DNA from: an uncultured Clostridium sp.
Lineage (GTDB): Bacteria > Bacillota > Clostridia > TANB77 > CAG-508
Direction of reading: 5' to 3'
Length of the DNA stretch: 8,553 nucleotides
NCBI GenBank assembly: GCA_902462295.1
Contig: CABQAZ010000038.1
Location: 1-8,553, forward strand
How positions within the stretch are numbered: the stretch's first letter is position 1; every line of letters begins with the position of its first letter. The notes below the pieces were generated by a model, which saw only the letters and a program-made list of their open reading frames with translations, did no database searches and was not told the DNA's origin. The position numbers were made by a program, and so were the translations under genes. Below are positions 1 to 5,982 of the stretch, in pieces.

Positions 1-1056
1 TTTTGCATCTAATCCAAGTTCTTCTGCCATTATTCTTGCTAAATTTGAAACTTCTATTGAATGGTTTAATACATTTTGTCCATAACTTGTTCTGTATTTT
101 AGTTTTCCTATTAGTTTTATAAGTTCTGGATTTAAACCTATTACTCCTGTTTCTAATGTTGCTCGTTCTCCCTCTGATTTTATAGTTTCTGATAATTCTT
201 CTTTTGCTTTTTCTACCATTTCTTCTATTTTTGCTGGATGAATTCTTCCATCATCTATCAATTTCTCAAGGGTTATTCTTGCAACTTCTCTTCTTAATGG
301 ATCAAAGCCTGATAGTATTACTGCTTCTGGTGTATCATCTATTATTAAATCTATTCCTGTAAGTGTTTCTAAAGCTCTTATATTTCTACCCTCTCTACCA
401 ATAATTCTTCCTTTTATATCATCTGATGGAAGTGGTACTATTGATACCGTTGTTTCTGCTGAATGATCTGCTGCACATTTTTGAATTGCATAGCTTATTG
501 TTTCTTTTGCATTTTTTCTTGCCTCTTCTTTTGCCTTTTGCTCTAATTCTCTAATTAATGTTGCTTTTTCAGCTGTTATTTCTTGCTCTACTTCTTTTAA
601 TAGTTGTCCTTTTGCTTCTTCTTTACTTAAGTTAGCAACTCTTTGAAGTTCTTCTGATTGTTGAGTTTTTATTTCTTCTATTTCTCTTTCTTTTTCTTTT
701 AGTTCACGTTCTTCTTTTTCTAATTCTCTTTCTTTCTTTTCAAAGTTATCTGAACGTTTTTCTAAGTTTTCTTCTTTTTGGATAATTCTACTTTCTTGTT
801 TTTGTATTTCGCCTCTTCTTTCTTTAATCTCTTGATCTAATTCATTTCTAGCATTCATAATTTCTTCTTTTGCTTTTATAACTTCTGCTTTTTTTAAGTT
901 TTCTGCTTCTATTTTTGCTAGTTCTATTAATCTTTCTGCTTCTTTTTCTGCACTTTCTATTTTAGATTCCGCAATCTTTTTTCTTATTACCATCCCAACT
1001 GGTATTCCTATTGCTAATGAGATTAAGATAGTGGCTACTATGATTAAAATATCCAT
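1..1056 (-). CDS. rny: Ribonuclease Y, 3'-truncated by window edge
   Basis: RNase Y is the membrane-anchored endoribonuclease that starts much mRNA decay in Bacillota. The 352 residues present read without interruption. Residues 1-22 form an N-terminal membrane anchor beginning MDILIIVATI. Residues about 28-185 are a long Lys/Glu-rich coiled coil. A KH RNA-binding domain follows, with its GxxG loop as GREG at 220-223 after DDIKGRIIG. The start of the HD phosphohydrolase domain is visible, with the first metal-ligand histidine probably His332 in NVLNHSIEV. The HD dipeptide itself and roughly 170 further residues (the family is about 520 aa) lie outside the window. I chose the ATG at 1056 over the in-frame ATG at 1062 because GAGGTG (1069-1064) then sits 7 nt away, against 1 nt for the other. 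It is transcribed from its own promoter at 1148-1176. Confidence 0.97.
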   Translation of the reverse strand, partial: MDILIIVATILISLAIGIPVGMVIRKKIAESKIESAEKEAERLIELAKIEAENLKKAEVIKAKEEIMNARNELDQEIKERRGEIQKQESRIIQKEENLEKRSDNFEKKERELEKEERELKEKEREIEEIKTQQSEELQRVANLSKEEAKGQLLKEVEQEITAEKATLIRELEQKAKEEARKNAKETISYAIQKCAADHSAETTVSIVPLPSDDIKGRIIGREGRNIRALETLTGIDLIIDDTPEAVILSGFDPLRREVARITLEKLIDDGRIHPAKIEEMVEKAKEELSETIKSEGERATLETGVIGLNPELIKLIGKLKYRTSYGQNVLNHSIEVSNLARIMAEELGLDAK

Positions 1057-1147
1057 AATCATACACCTCTTTCTTATTTAATTTTCAATGTTCGAATAAA
1101 TATATCTTTTCTTCTTTATTTTTTTATATATTTTTTCAACCTATTAT

Positions 1148-1176
1148 ATTTTATAATTATTATTGTAAACTGTCAA
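1148..1176 (-). promoter_or_regulatory. Sigma-A-type promoter of rny
   Basis: On the minus strand a perfect TTGACA (1176-1171) is followed by a 17-nt spacer and TAAAAT (1153-1148), one mismatch from the -10 consensus. Transcription should start near 1141, giving an untranslated leader of about 85 nt before rny. This suggests rny is not solely dependent on read-through from the alarmone synthetase gene upstream. Confidence 0.75.
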
Positions 1177-1224
1177 GTGCTTTCGCAAAATTTTTAAGGT
1201 ATATTGTTAATGGATAATGGTTTA

Positions 1225-1878
1225 TTATATATTTTTTAGCGAAATCATCTTATCATCAAACTTACTAATCATTTTTGCACAATTAACTAATTCTTTTGAA
1301 GTCTTTTTTCCAACCTCTTGTTCTGTCTTATATTTCACTTTATGTTCAAAACTTGCCCAAAAATCCATTGCTAAAGTTCTTATTTGTATTTCACATTTTA
1401 CATATATTGTTTTTTGAGACAATTTTACAGGCACCTCTACAATCATGTGATAACTTGCATATCCACTTGGCTTAGGATTCGTAACATAGTCCTTTTCTTT
1501 CAATATATGCACATCTGACATTTGCTTTATTAAATCTTTTATAAAAAATATATCATCTTTTAATGTACATATTATTCTCATACCTGCTACATCATTTATT
1601 TTTTCAATTAAATTCAAATATGTTTTCTTATATTTTTTCTTATCCATCTTTTTTATTATACTTTTAGGTTCTTTTATTCTTGTATCTATGTGGTCTATTA
1701 AATCATAATTATACATTATTTTAAATTCTTCTTTTATTATATTCATCTGTAAATTTAATTGTTTTAATGCTGATTCGTAAAAAAACATAAGCTTGTCAAA
1801 TGGTTCTTCTTTAACATCTAATTTCTCCTCCTTATTTTCTAAGAAATTTTCAATTATAGTTAATTCATTTTCTCTCAT
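1225..1878 (-). CDS. Small alarmone synthetase, RelP/YwaC-like GTP pyrophosphokinase
   Basis: This protein makes (p)ppGpp by moving pyrophosphate from ATP to GDP or GTP. At 217 residues it has the length of a single-domain small alarmone synthetase and lacks both the HD hydrolase domain and the C-terminal regulatory region of long Rel enzymes. The synthetase motifs run in order: RIKEPKSIIKKM at 67-78 (ATP-side basic residues), INDVAGMRII at 95-103 with Asp96 in the metal-ligand position, DYVTNPKPSGYASYH at 130-144 (G-loop region), and EIQIRTLAMDFWASFEH at 163-179 with the catalytic-type Glu163. From memory of the two Bacillus paralogues, PKPSGY, the stretch around VPVKL and AMDFWASFEHK resemble YwaC (RelP) more than YjbM (RelQ). 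The assignment to a subtype is inference. The start at 1878 is the first in-frame ATG after a stop; an AAAGGA site lies about 11 nt upstream, slightly far. No clear terminator follows it before the rny promoter. Confidence 0.93.
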   Translation of the reverse strand: MRENELTIIENFLENKEEKLDVKEEPFDKLMFFYESALKQLNLQMNIIKEEFKIMYNYDLIDHIDTRIKEPKSIIKKMDKKKYKKTYLNLIEKINDVAGMRIICTLKDDIFFIKDLIKQMSDVHILKEKDYVTNPKPSGYASYHMIVEVPVKLSQKTIYVKCEIQIRTLAMDFWASFEHKVKYKTEQEVGKKTSKELVNCAKMISKFDDKMISLKNI

Positions 1879-1933
1879 ACATTATAAATTCCTTTCGTAT
1901 TTTATCATACTACTTTTTACAGTAATATGTACT

Positions 1934-1965
1934 AAGTTTACCTAATTTTTTAATTTGGTAAATTT
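1934..1965. other. Intergenic hairpin between hydrolase and alarmone synthetase genes
   Basis: TTTACC (1937-1942) pairs with GGTAAA (1957-1962). The stem continues inward after one T-T mismatch (AATT/AATT) to a TTTT loop, and outward by AAG/TTT if read as plus-strand RNA with a G-U pair. A TTTT stretch follows on the plus strand. On the minus strand, the direction of the flanking genes, no U-tract follows, so it is not an obvious terminator for the gene at 2030-2725. Confidence 0.35.
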
Positions 1966-2029
1966 TATTGATTGTATTTTATATTCAGTTTGTTATGAAA
2001 GTATAATTCTTTTGTGTTCTTTCAGTGAA

Positions 2030-2725
2030 TTAATTTTTTCTTTTTTTACATACTTTTATAAATTCTTTAAAAATATTATTCATATTTTCGTCTATTTTAT
2101 ATAAGCTTTCTGGATGAAATCTTACTCCAATATAAAAGTCTCTGTCTTTTGCTTCAACTACATCTGGATAACCATCATCACAAAATCCTACTTTTTCTAA
2201 ATTTGGACAATCTTTTATTGTTTTTCTGTGACGTGAGTTTACCATTATTTCTTCTTTCTTTACAATTTGATAGAATTTTGATTTTATATCTATTTTTACA
2301 GAATGTACATATTCTTTCGAATTTTGTAAATGTTTTTCAGGATTAGGTATTTCATATGTTGTTCCTCCAACAGCTCTAACAATTATATTTTGACCACAAC
2401 ATATTCCAAGTGTTGGTATATTATTATTGTAACAATATTTTGCAGCTATATTTTCATAATTATCAGCTGACATCCCTCCTTGAAAAACAATTCCATCACA
2501 TAATTTTATTTGAGCTATTAAATTATTATATTCATCTTCTGTTAAATTTTCTTCCCAATTATCTGCTCTTCTTTTTATTTCATTATCTGTAGGTAATATT
2601 CCTATTGCCACTCCATTATTATCAAATATTGCTTGTTTTACTTCATCTCTTATATATGTATCTGTTCTTTCAGTATTATATTCTTTATAATGTTTGCTAA
2701 TAATTCCAATTATAGGTTTGTTCAT
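2030..2725 (-). CDS. Class I glutamine amidotransferase-like hydrolase (PuuD / peptidase C26 family)
   Basis: The 231-residue protein has the class I glutamine amidotransferase fold pattern of gamma-glutamyl-gamma-aminobutyrate hydrolases (PuuD), which cut gamma-glutamyl amide bonds in the cytoplasm. The nucleophile elbow is TLGICCGQN with Cys109, preceded by the strand-turn IVFQGG at 79-84. The rest of the triad is HPE at 204-206 (His204, Glu206) within GVRFHPES. A VNSRHR segment at 162-167 matches the family's NSxHxQ element. Two departures from the usual family sequence are the adjacent second cysteine (Cys110) and Arg where GVQFHPE is usual. The substrate cannot be read from the sequence, and no polyamine pathway genes are nearby, so I give no puuD symbol. 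The ATG at 2725 has AAAGGA about 10 nt upstream. The gene diverges from deoD and has its own promoter. Confidence 0.88.
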   Translation of the reverse strand: MNKPIIGIISKHYKEYNTERTDTYIRDEVKQAIFDNNGVAIGILPTDNEIKRRADNWEENLTEDEYNNLIAQIKLCDGIVFQGGMSADNYENIAAKYCYNNNIPTLGICCGQNIIVRAVGGTTYEIPNPEKHLQNSKEYVHSVKIDIKSKFYQIVKKEEIMVNSRHRKTIKDCPNLEKVGFCDDGYPDVVEAKDRDFYIGVRFHPESLYKIDENMNNIFKEFIKVCKKRKN

Positions 2726-2753
2726 ACTAATATCATCCTTTTCTTTTTTATAA

Positions 2754-2782
2754 ATATTATCAAAATTTTGTTAATATTTCAA
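2754..2782 (-). promoter_or_regulatory. Promoter of the PuuD-like hydrolase gene
   Basis: Reading the minus strand, TTGAAA (2782-2777), a 17-nt spacer and TAATAT (2759-2754) form a sigma-A-type promoter with an extended -10 TG one base upstream of the hexamer. The start site should fall near 2747, leaving a short leader of about 20 nt before the ATG at 2725. Confidence 0.65.
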
Positions 2783-2800
2783 TTGTTTAATTTTATTTTA

Positions 2801-2829
2801 TTGAATTTTGCATTATTTATTGATATAAT
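2801..2829 (+). promoter_or_regulatory. Promoter of deoD
   Basis: TTGAAT (2801-2806), a 17-nt spacer and a perfect TATAAT (2824-2829) are preceded by an extended -10 TGA (2821-2823). Transcription should start near 2836. The element is back to back with the promoter of the divergent hydrolase gene, with 18 bp between the two -35 boxes and no overlap. Confidence 0.75.
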
Positions 2830-2860
2830 TTCTTTAAATTTTTATTAAGGAGGTTTTTTT

Positions 2861-3583
2861 ATGTCTACACCACACAATGAAGCAAATTTAGGTGATATTG
2901 CAAAAACAGTTATAATGCCAGGTGACCCATTACGTGCAAAATACATAGCTGAAAATTTTTTAGATGATTATAAATTAGTTAATACTGTAAGAGGAATGTA
3001 TGCTTATACAGGGAAATACAAAGGAAAAGAGATTACAATTATGGCTTCTGGTATGGGAATGCCAAGTATGGGAATCTATTCTTATGAATTATATAAATTC
3101 TATGATGTTGAAAATATTATTCGTATAGGTTCTTGCGGTGCTTATAAACCAGAACTAAAATTATTTGATATTATTCTTGCTGAAAATACATTTTCTGAAG
3201 GTAATTTTGCTTTAACTTTAAATAATGAAGATTGTCATATTGTAAGTAGTAATTCAGAATTAAACTCAAAAATAATTGATACAGCACAAGATTCAAACAT
3301 TAATATTTTTACTGGAAATACTGTTTGTACAGATTGTTTTGATGTATATATGTCAGATGTTAATAAATTTTTATCTAGAATTCCTGATGGATTTAATCCC
3401 ATTAGTGCTGAAATGGAGGCTTTTGCTCTTTTTTATGTCGCTAAATTACTTAACAAAAGAGCTAGTTGTCTAATGAGTGTTGTTGATTCTAAATATATAA
3501 AAGATATTGCTACTCCTCAAGAAAGACAAACTGGTCTTAACAATATGATTAAACTTTCTCTTGATACAGCTATTAATATTTAA
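2861..3583 (+). CDS. deoD: Purine nucleoside phosphorylase, DeoD type
   Basis: DeoD reversibly cleaves purine (deoxy)nucleosides with phosphate to free base and (deoxy)ribose 1-phosphate, a cytoplasmic purine salvage step performed by a hexamer. At 240 residues it has the usual length for the family. Visible active-site elements are His5 in STPHNEA, the phosphate loop MPGDPLRAK at 19-27 with Arg25, Arg44 in VRGMYAYTG, Arg88 in IRIGSCG, the ribose-binding AEMEAF at 183-188, and the catalytic acid Asp209 in SVVDS. ERQTGLNNMIK at 221-231 matches the conserved C-terminal helix, whose Arg222 corresponds to the E. coli arginine that partners the catalytic aspartate. AAGGAGG (2847-2853) lies 7 nt before the ATG. 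The gene is a single-gene unit with its own promoter and terminator; no deoxyribose-phosphate aldolase or phosphopentomutase gene is adjacent. Confidence 0.97.
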   Translation: MSTPHNEANLGDIAKTVIMPGDPLRAKYIAENFLDDYKLVNTVRGMYAYTGKYKGKEITIMASGMGMPSMGIYSYELYKFYDVENIIRIGSCGAYKPELKLFDIILAENTFSEGNFALTLNNEDCHIVSSNSELNSKIIDTAQDSNINIFTGNTVCTDCFDVYMSDVNKFLSRIPDGFNPISAEMEAFALFYVAKLLNKRASCLMSVVDSKYIKDIATPQERQTGLNNMIKLSLDTAINI

Positions 3584-3591
3584 TTTTAACT

Positions 3592-3620
3592 AAAATCTAC
3601 TTTTAAAGTAGATTTTTTTT
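3592..3620 (+). terminator. Intrinsic terminator of deoD
   Basis: A short stem (AAATCTAC, 3593-3600, with GTAGATTT, 3608-3615) with a 7-nt loop is followed by an uninterrupted T run to 3620. It lies directly after the deoD stop codon. Confidence 0.85.
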
Positions 3621-3651
3621 ATAAAAAGTAACTATTATTCTTAAAGTTACT
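3621..3651 (-). terminator. Possible minus-strand terminator facing deoD
   Basis: AGTAACT (3627-3633) and AGTTACT (3645-3651) form a 7-bp stem with an 11-nt loop. Read on the minus strand the stem is followed by TTTTTAT, a plausible short U-tract. On the plus strand there is no T run. If functional it would stop a leftward transcript from the structured region at 3675-3855 before it enters deoD. The stem is short and AT-rich, so this is tentative. Confidence 0.4.
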
Positions 3652-3674
3652 AAATAATGGTTTATTTTATATAT

Positions 3675-3855
3675 AAATAGTTTAAATATAAGCTTTTTAT
3701 TACATTCCTCGGTTTATTACAAAATTTAAGAAATTCTAATTTGTTTTATGGGTCCTTTCCACTATCGTGAACTCTTACCATAAAACTGCATAGAATTTCT
3801 AAAATTTCTTCATGCACATTCGTCATTTCATTCAAAGCTTATATTTAAACTATTT
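3675..3855. ncRNA. Candidate structured RNA: 181-nt nested inverted repeat with 6S-like layout
   Basis: Three nested inverted repeats fold this segment into one rod. The outer arms are a perfect 22-bp match (3675-3696 with 3834-3855). Next comes a large open region of 25 nt on one side and 26 nt on the other, then a 17-nt pairing with one mismatch (3722-3738 with 3791-3807). A 4x4 internal loop leads to a perfect 9-bp stem (GTTTTATGG 3743-3751 with CCATAAAAC 3778-3786), closed by a 26-nt apical loop that contains a small CAC/GTG hairpin. Closing stem, large central bubble, interrupted terminal stem and a total near 180 nt match the general layout of 6S RNA, the RNA polymerase decoy. I could not confirm a 6S sequence signature. 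The plus strand ends in T7 after the outer arm (3853-3859). On the minus strand a possible terminator lies at 3621-3651. No convincing promoter marks the strand. A MITE-like palindrome is the main alternative. Confidence 0.45.
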
Positions 3856-3932
3856 TTTTATTAATCAAAATCATTATCCAGTACTTTTTCATTTCACTCT
3901 AGTATTTTTCAAACATAAAATATACACATAAC

Positions 3933-3961
3933 TTGATTTTTATGGAAAAAAGTGGTACAAT
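3933..3961 (+). promoter_or_regulatory. Promoter of the secreted repeat protein gene
   Basis: TTGATT (3933-3938), a 17-nt spacer and TACAAT (3956-3961) with an extended -10 TGG (3953-3955) form a good sigma-A-type promoter. Transcription should begin around 3968, about 60 nt before the ATG. The start region overlaps a small hairpin, ATTGTT (3965-3970) with AACAAT (3975-3980) around an AAAG loop, which could cap the mRNA 5' end. From 3856 to 3932 I see nothing else of note. Confidence 0.7.
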
Positions 3962-4029
3962 ATTATTGTTAAAGAACAATCAAATCAGATTTTCTTTAAT
4001 ATATTATTATTATATTAGGGGGTTTTTAT

Positions 4030-4116
4030 ATGAACAAAAAAACATTTTTTTCTATAGCAAAAATTCTTATAAGTGCTATATTTATAATTTCAATTTTAAC
4101 AACAGTAAGTCAAGCT
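4030..4116 (+). other. Signal peptide region of the secreted protein
   Basis: This covers residues 1-29: a basic N-terminus (MNKK), a hydrophobic stretch through ISAIFIISIL, then TTVSQA with small residues at -3 (Ser27) and -1 (Ala29). Cleavage is predicted before TTNGF. There is no lipobox cysteine, so it is not a lipoprotein. Confidence 0.8.
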
Positions 4117-5943
4117 ACAACAAATGGATTTACAGAATTGGTAAAATCGCCATCAATAACGATAGCAAAACCATCAACAACAAAGTTAGAAGCAATAAAG
4201 GTGACAATAAAAGCACCATCAACAACAAAACTAAAAGAAAACAAATTTTATATTGATAATAAAGAAATAACATTAAAACCATCAAGTAATAATGATAATT
4301 CTGAAATGGTATATCAAATTCCCAAAGGTTCATTACCAAAAAAGAATAAGACAAAAACAATAAAAGTATTATCAACAGCAACTAACTCAGAAATAATATA
4401 TAAAGTAGTAAATGTAACAAACAAAGATGGTAAATATTATGTTTTATCAAATGCACCAAGTATAAAAGATATAAATTATACAGAAAATAATAGTCAAATA
4501 ACAATATCAATGAAATCAACAGGAAAAAATTTAAATGCAATAGAGATATTAGATACAAATAACAACAAAATAGTATATTCAAACAAAAAAATCACAGATA
4601 AAACAACTGAAGTAAAAATAGATAAAAACAAATTAAGTATAAATAATGAATATTATAAAATAAAAATAAGTGTAAGCGATAAAAATGGGGCGTATACAGT
4701 AAAAAACATTACATTTAAATTACCTGCAACAAACATTCCATGTACTCACACAAATGTAATATATACTAACATCACAGATACACAACATACAAAAACCTGT
4801 AAAGATTGTGGTGAAATTCTATCAACAAAAGCACATATGTTTAGTGCTTCAACAGGGAAATGCAAAGAGTGTGGATATGAATGCAAACATAGTAATACTA
4901 AATATTTAATAAATACTACTACACATCAAAAAATATGCATTACTTGTGGTATGAACTGGAAAGAAGAAAATCATAAAACAAATTCAAAAAAATGTACAGT
5001 TTGCAACTTAACCAAAAATGATAAACTAGGATTAGTGTCTGCAAATATTTCTCCAACAATATCTAATATACATGACAATAATAAATTAGCAGATATTACA
5101 ATTACAGTAAAATCAAGTACAAAAATAAAAGATGTCAAAATTTATGAAACTGATGCAAATGGAAATATCCAAAAAGATTTAAATCTTACAAAAACAAATG
5201 ACTCAACAAGCAAAGATATTAAATATGTTTTATCTAATAAAAACTTACTAAAAGGTGAAACTCACTATTTCTATATTACAGCTCAAAATAAATATGGAAC
5301 AACAACAAGATATTATAGAATAAAAAAAGCATCAAAAACAAAAAATAACAAAAATATAGAATATTATGCAATAAATGGTTCACCTAGATTAGCATTAAAT
5401 TCTACAACAATTAATAAAAAATTACCACTTGTACTAAAAGATGGAAGTGGCCTTGAATATTTAAAAATTTATGATATGAATAATAATAACAAACTAGTAT
5501 CAACCAAAAGTGGATTTTCAACTACACAACAATTTTTACAAATAAATCTTAATAATTACACAGCAAAAGATGGTTCTTATAAATTAAAATTTGAAATGAA
5601 AGATATCTCTTCTAGTCCTAAAGTTGCTACTATGATTGCCAAAATCGATATTGAACCAAAAGTAACTATAAAAAAAGGCATAACACCTGTAGCTAATTAC
5701 CAAGATTATACTAGATATACTTTTACATATAATTTTGATAATGCAACAAAAATCCAAGTACGCTGTGCTCAAAAAGACTCTGAAGCTGCTCATAAAGCTT
5801 TTGATAACTGCTTATACAAGCCAAGTAGTGATTACAGAAGTATTGCAGATATAAAATTAAATAATCCTAATGATAAACTAACATTTTATATTACAGTCTA
5901 TTACGGTATTTTCCAATCAGAAGTTCGTACAATAACTATATAA
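4030..5943 (+). CDS. Secreted multi-domain protein with beta-rich repeats and tandem Cys/His modules
   Basis: I do not recognise a named family. Residues 1-29 are a typical signal peptide: Lys3-Lys4, a hydrophobic core to about residue 23, and a signal peptidase I-type end VSQA, so the protein should be exported. The mature part is rich in Lys, Asn, Thr and Ser. Residues about 38-137, 140-233, 335-433 and 444-542, and perhaps 545-637, look like diverged repeats of 90-100 residues that share alternating beta-strand patterns (for example IEILDTNNNK, VKIYETDANG and LKIYDMNNNN); an Ig-like or Fn3-like fold is inference. Between the second and third repeats lie two tandem Cys/His modules (238-325). 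Two more cysteines occur at 579 and 594. I see no LPxTG motif, C-terminal membrane segment, SLH domain or recognisable enzyme motif, so secretion or non-covalent wall binding is likely. AGGGGG (4017-4022) lies 7 nt before the ATG. It is monocistronic between its own promoter and a terminator. Confidence 0.85.
   Translation: MNKKTFFSIAKILISAIFIISILTTVSQATTNGFTELVKSPSITIAKPSTTKLEAIKVTIKAPSTTKLKENKFYIDNKEITLKPSSNNDNSEMVYQIPKGSLPKKNKTKTIKVLSTATNSEIIYKVVNVTNKDGKYYVLSNAPSIKDINYTENNSQITISMKSTGKNLNAIEILDTNNNKIVYSNKKITDKTTEVKIDKNKLSINNEYYKIKISVSDKNGAYTVKNITFKLPATNIPCTHTNVIYTNITDTQHTKTCKDCGEILSTKAHMFSASTGKCKECGYECKHSNTKYLINTTTHQKICITCGMNWKEENHKTNSKKCTVCNLTKNDKLGLVSANISPTISNIHDNNKLADITITVKSSTKIKDVKIYETDANGNIQKDLNLTKTNDSTSKDIKYVLSNKNLLKGETHYFYITAQNKYGTTTRYYRIKKASKTKNNKNIEYYAINGSPRLALNSTTINKKLPLVLKDGSGLEYLKIYDMNNNNKLVSTKSGFSTTQQFLQINLNNYTAKDGSYKLKFEMKDISSSPKVATMIAKIDIEPKVTIKKGITPVANYQDYTRYTFTYNFDNATKIQVRCAQKDSEAAHKAFDNCLYKPSSDYRSIADIKLNNPNDKLTFYITVYYGIFQSEVRTITI
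4171..4229 (+). repeat. Short in-frame direct repeat encoding PSTTKL
   Basis: The 14-nt word CCATCAACAACAAA occurs at 4171-4184 and again at 4216-4229, exactly 45 nt apart, so the peptide PSTTKL appears twice (residues 48-53 and 63-68) in the N-terminal Lys/Thr-rich segment. This is a small local duplication in a low-complexity stretch. Confidence 0.6.
4741..5004 (+). repeat. Two tandem Cys/His (putative zinc or disulfide) modules within the secreted protein
   Basis: Unit 1 (residues 238-284) and unit 2 (285-325) share the order C-x-H-x-N, then H-x3-C-x2-C-G, then H 9 residues later, then C-x2-C. The cysteines are 238, 257, 260, 278 and 281 in unit 1 and 285, 303, 306, 322 and 325 in unit 2. 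The histidines are 240, 253 and 269, and 287, 299 and 315. The spacings match closely (C to H 15 and 14, H to C 4 and 4, CxxC to H 9 and 9, H to CxxC 9 and 7), which indicates an internal duplication. Paired CxxC motifs with interleaved histidines suggest metal binding; disulfides are possible for an exported protein. Confidence 0.75.
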
Positions 5944-5982
5944 GATAAAAAAACCAGTTCATATAGAACTGGTTTTCTATCT
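5943..5982. terminator. Bidirectional intrinsic terminator between secreted protein gene and pnp
   Basis: A perfect 11-bp stem (AAAACCAGTTC 5950-5960 with GAACTGGTTTT 5966-5976) closes a 5-nt ATATA loop; AGATA/TATCT at 5943-5947 and 5978-5982 can pair further out. On the minus strand the stem leads into seven consecutive T bases, a strong terminator just past the pnp stop. On the plus strand the U-tract is only TTTT followed by C, so it is weaker for the secreted protein gene. Confidence 0.88.

Noticed and set aside
1184..1197. GCGAAAGC mini-hairpin near the end of the alarmone synthetase gene as a terminator
   Set aside because: The stem is only about 3 bp around a GAAA loop and has no U-tract on the minus strand, so it cannot be a terminator.
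1217..1417. Open frame antisense to the end of the alarmone synthetase gene
   Set aside because: It has no ribosome binding site and no recognisable protein; it is an antisense shadow in AT-rich DNA.
1890..1915. Promoter of the alarmone synthetase gene (TAAAAT with an upstream TG on the minus strand)
   Set aside because: It has no recognisable -35 hexamer, and the predicted start would fall on the ribosome binding site, so I could not support it.
2149..2848. Three short plus-strand open frames antisense to the hydrolase gene and its promoter region
   Set aside because: Their Leu/Phe/Ile-rich products are the expected antisense reading of Lys/Asn/Glu-rich coding sequence; they have no ribosome binding sites.
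3675..3855. Firm call of the nested inverted repeat as a MITE or transposon end pair
   Set aside because: No clear target-site duplication flanks the outer arms, no transposase is nearby, and the inner stems are separate pairings, not one continuous terminal inverted repeat. Kept only as an alternative.
3933..4256. Plus-strand open frame of 107 codons overlapping the start of the secreted protein gene
   Set aside because: It begins inside the promoter region, runs out of frame across the signal peptide codons, has no ribosome binding site and has a low-complexity product. It is a shadow of the gene at 4030.
4130..4582. Leu-rich minus-strand open frames opposite the secreted protein gene
   Set aside because: These are antisense shadows of Asn/Lys/Thr-rich codons; they would predict hydrophobic peptides without starts supported by a Shine-Dalgarno.
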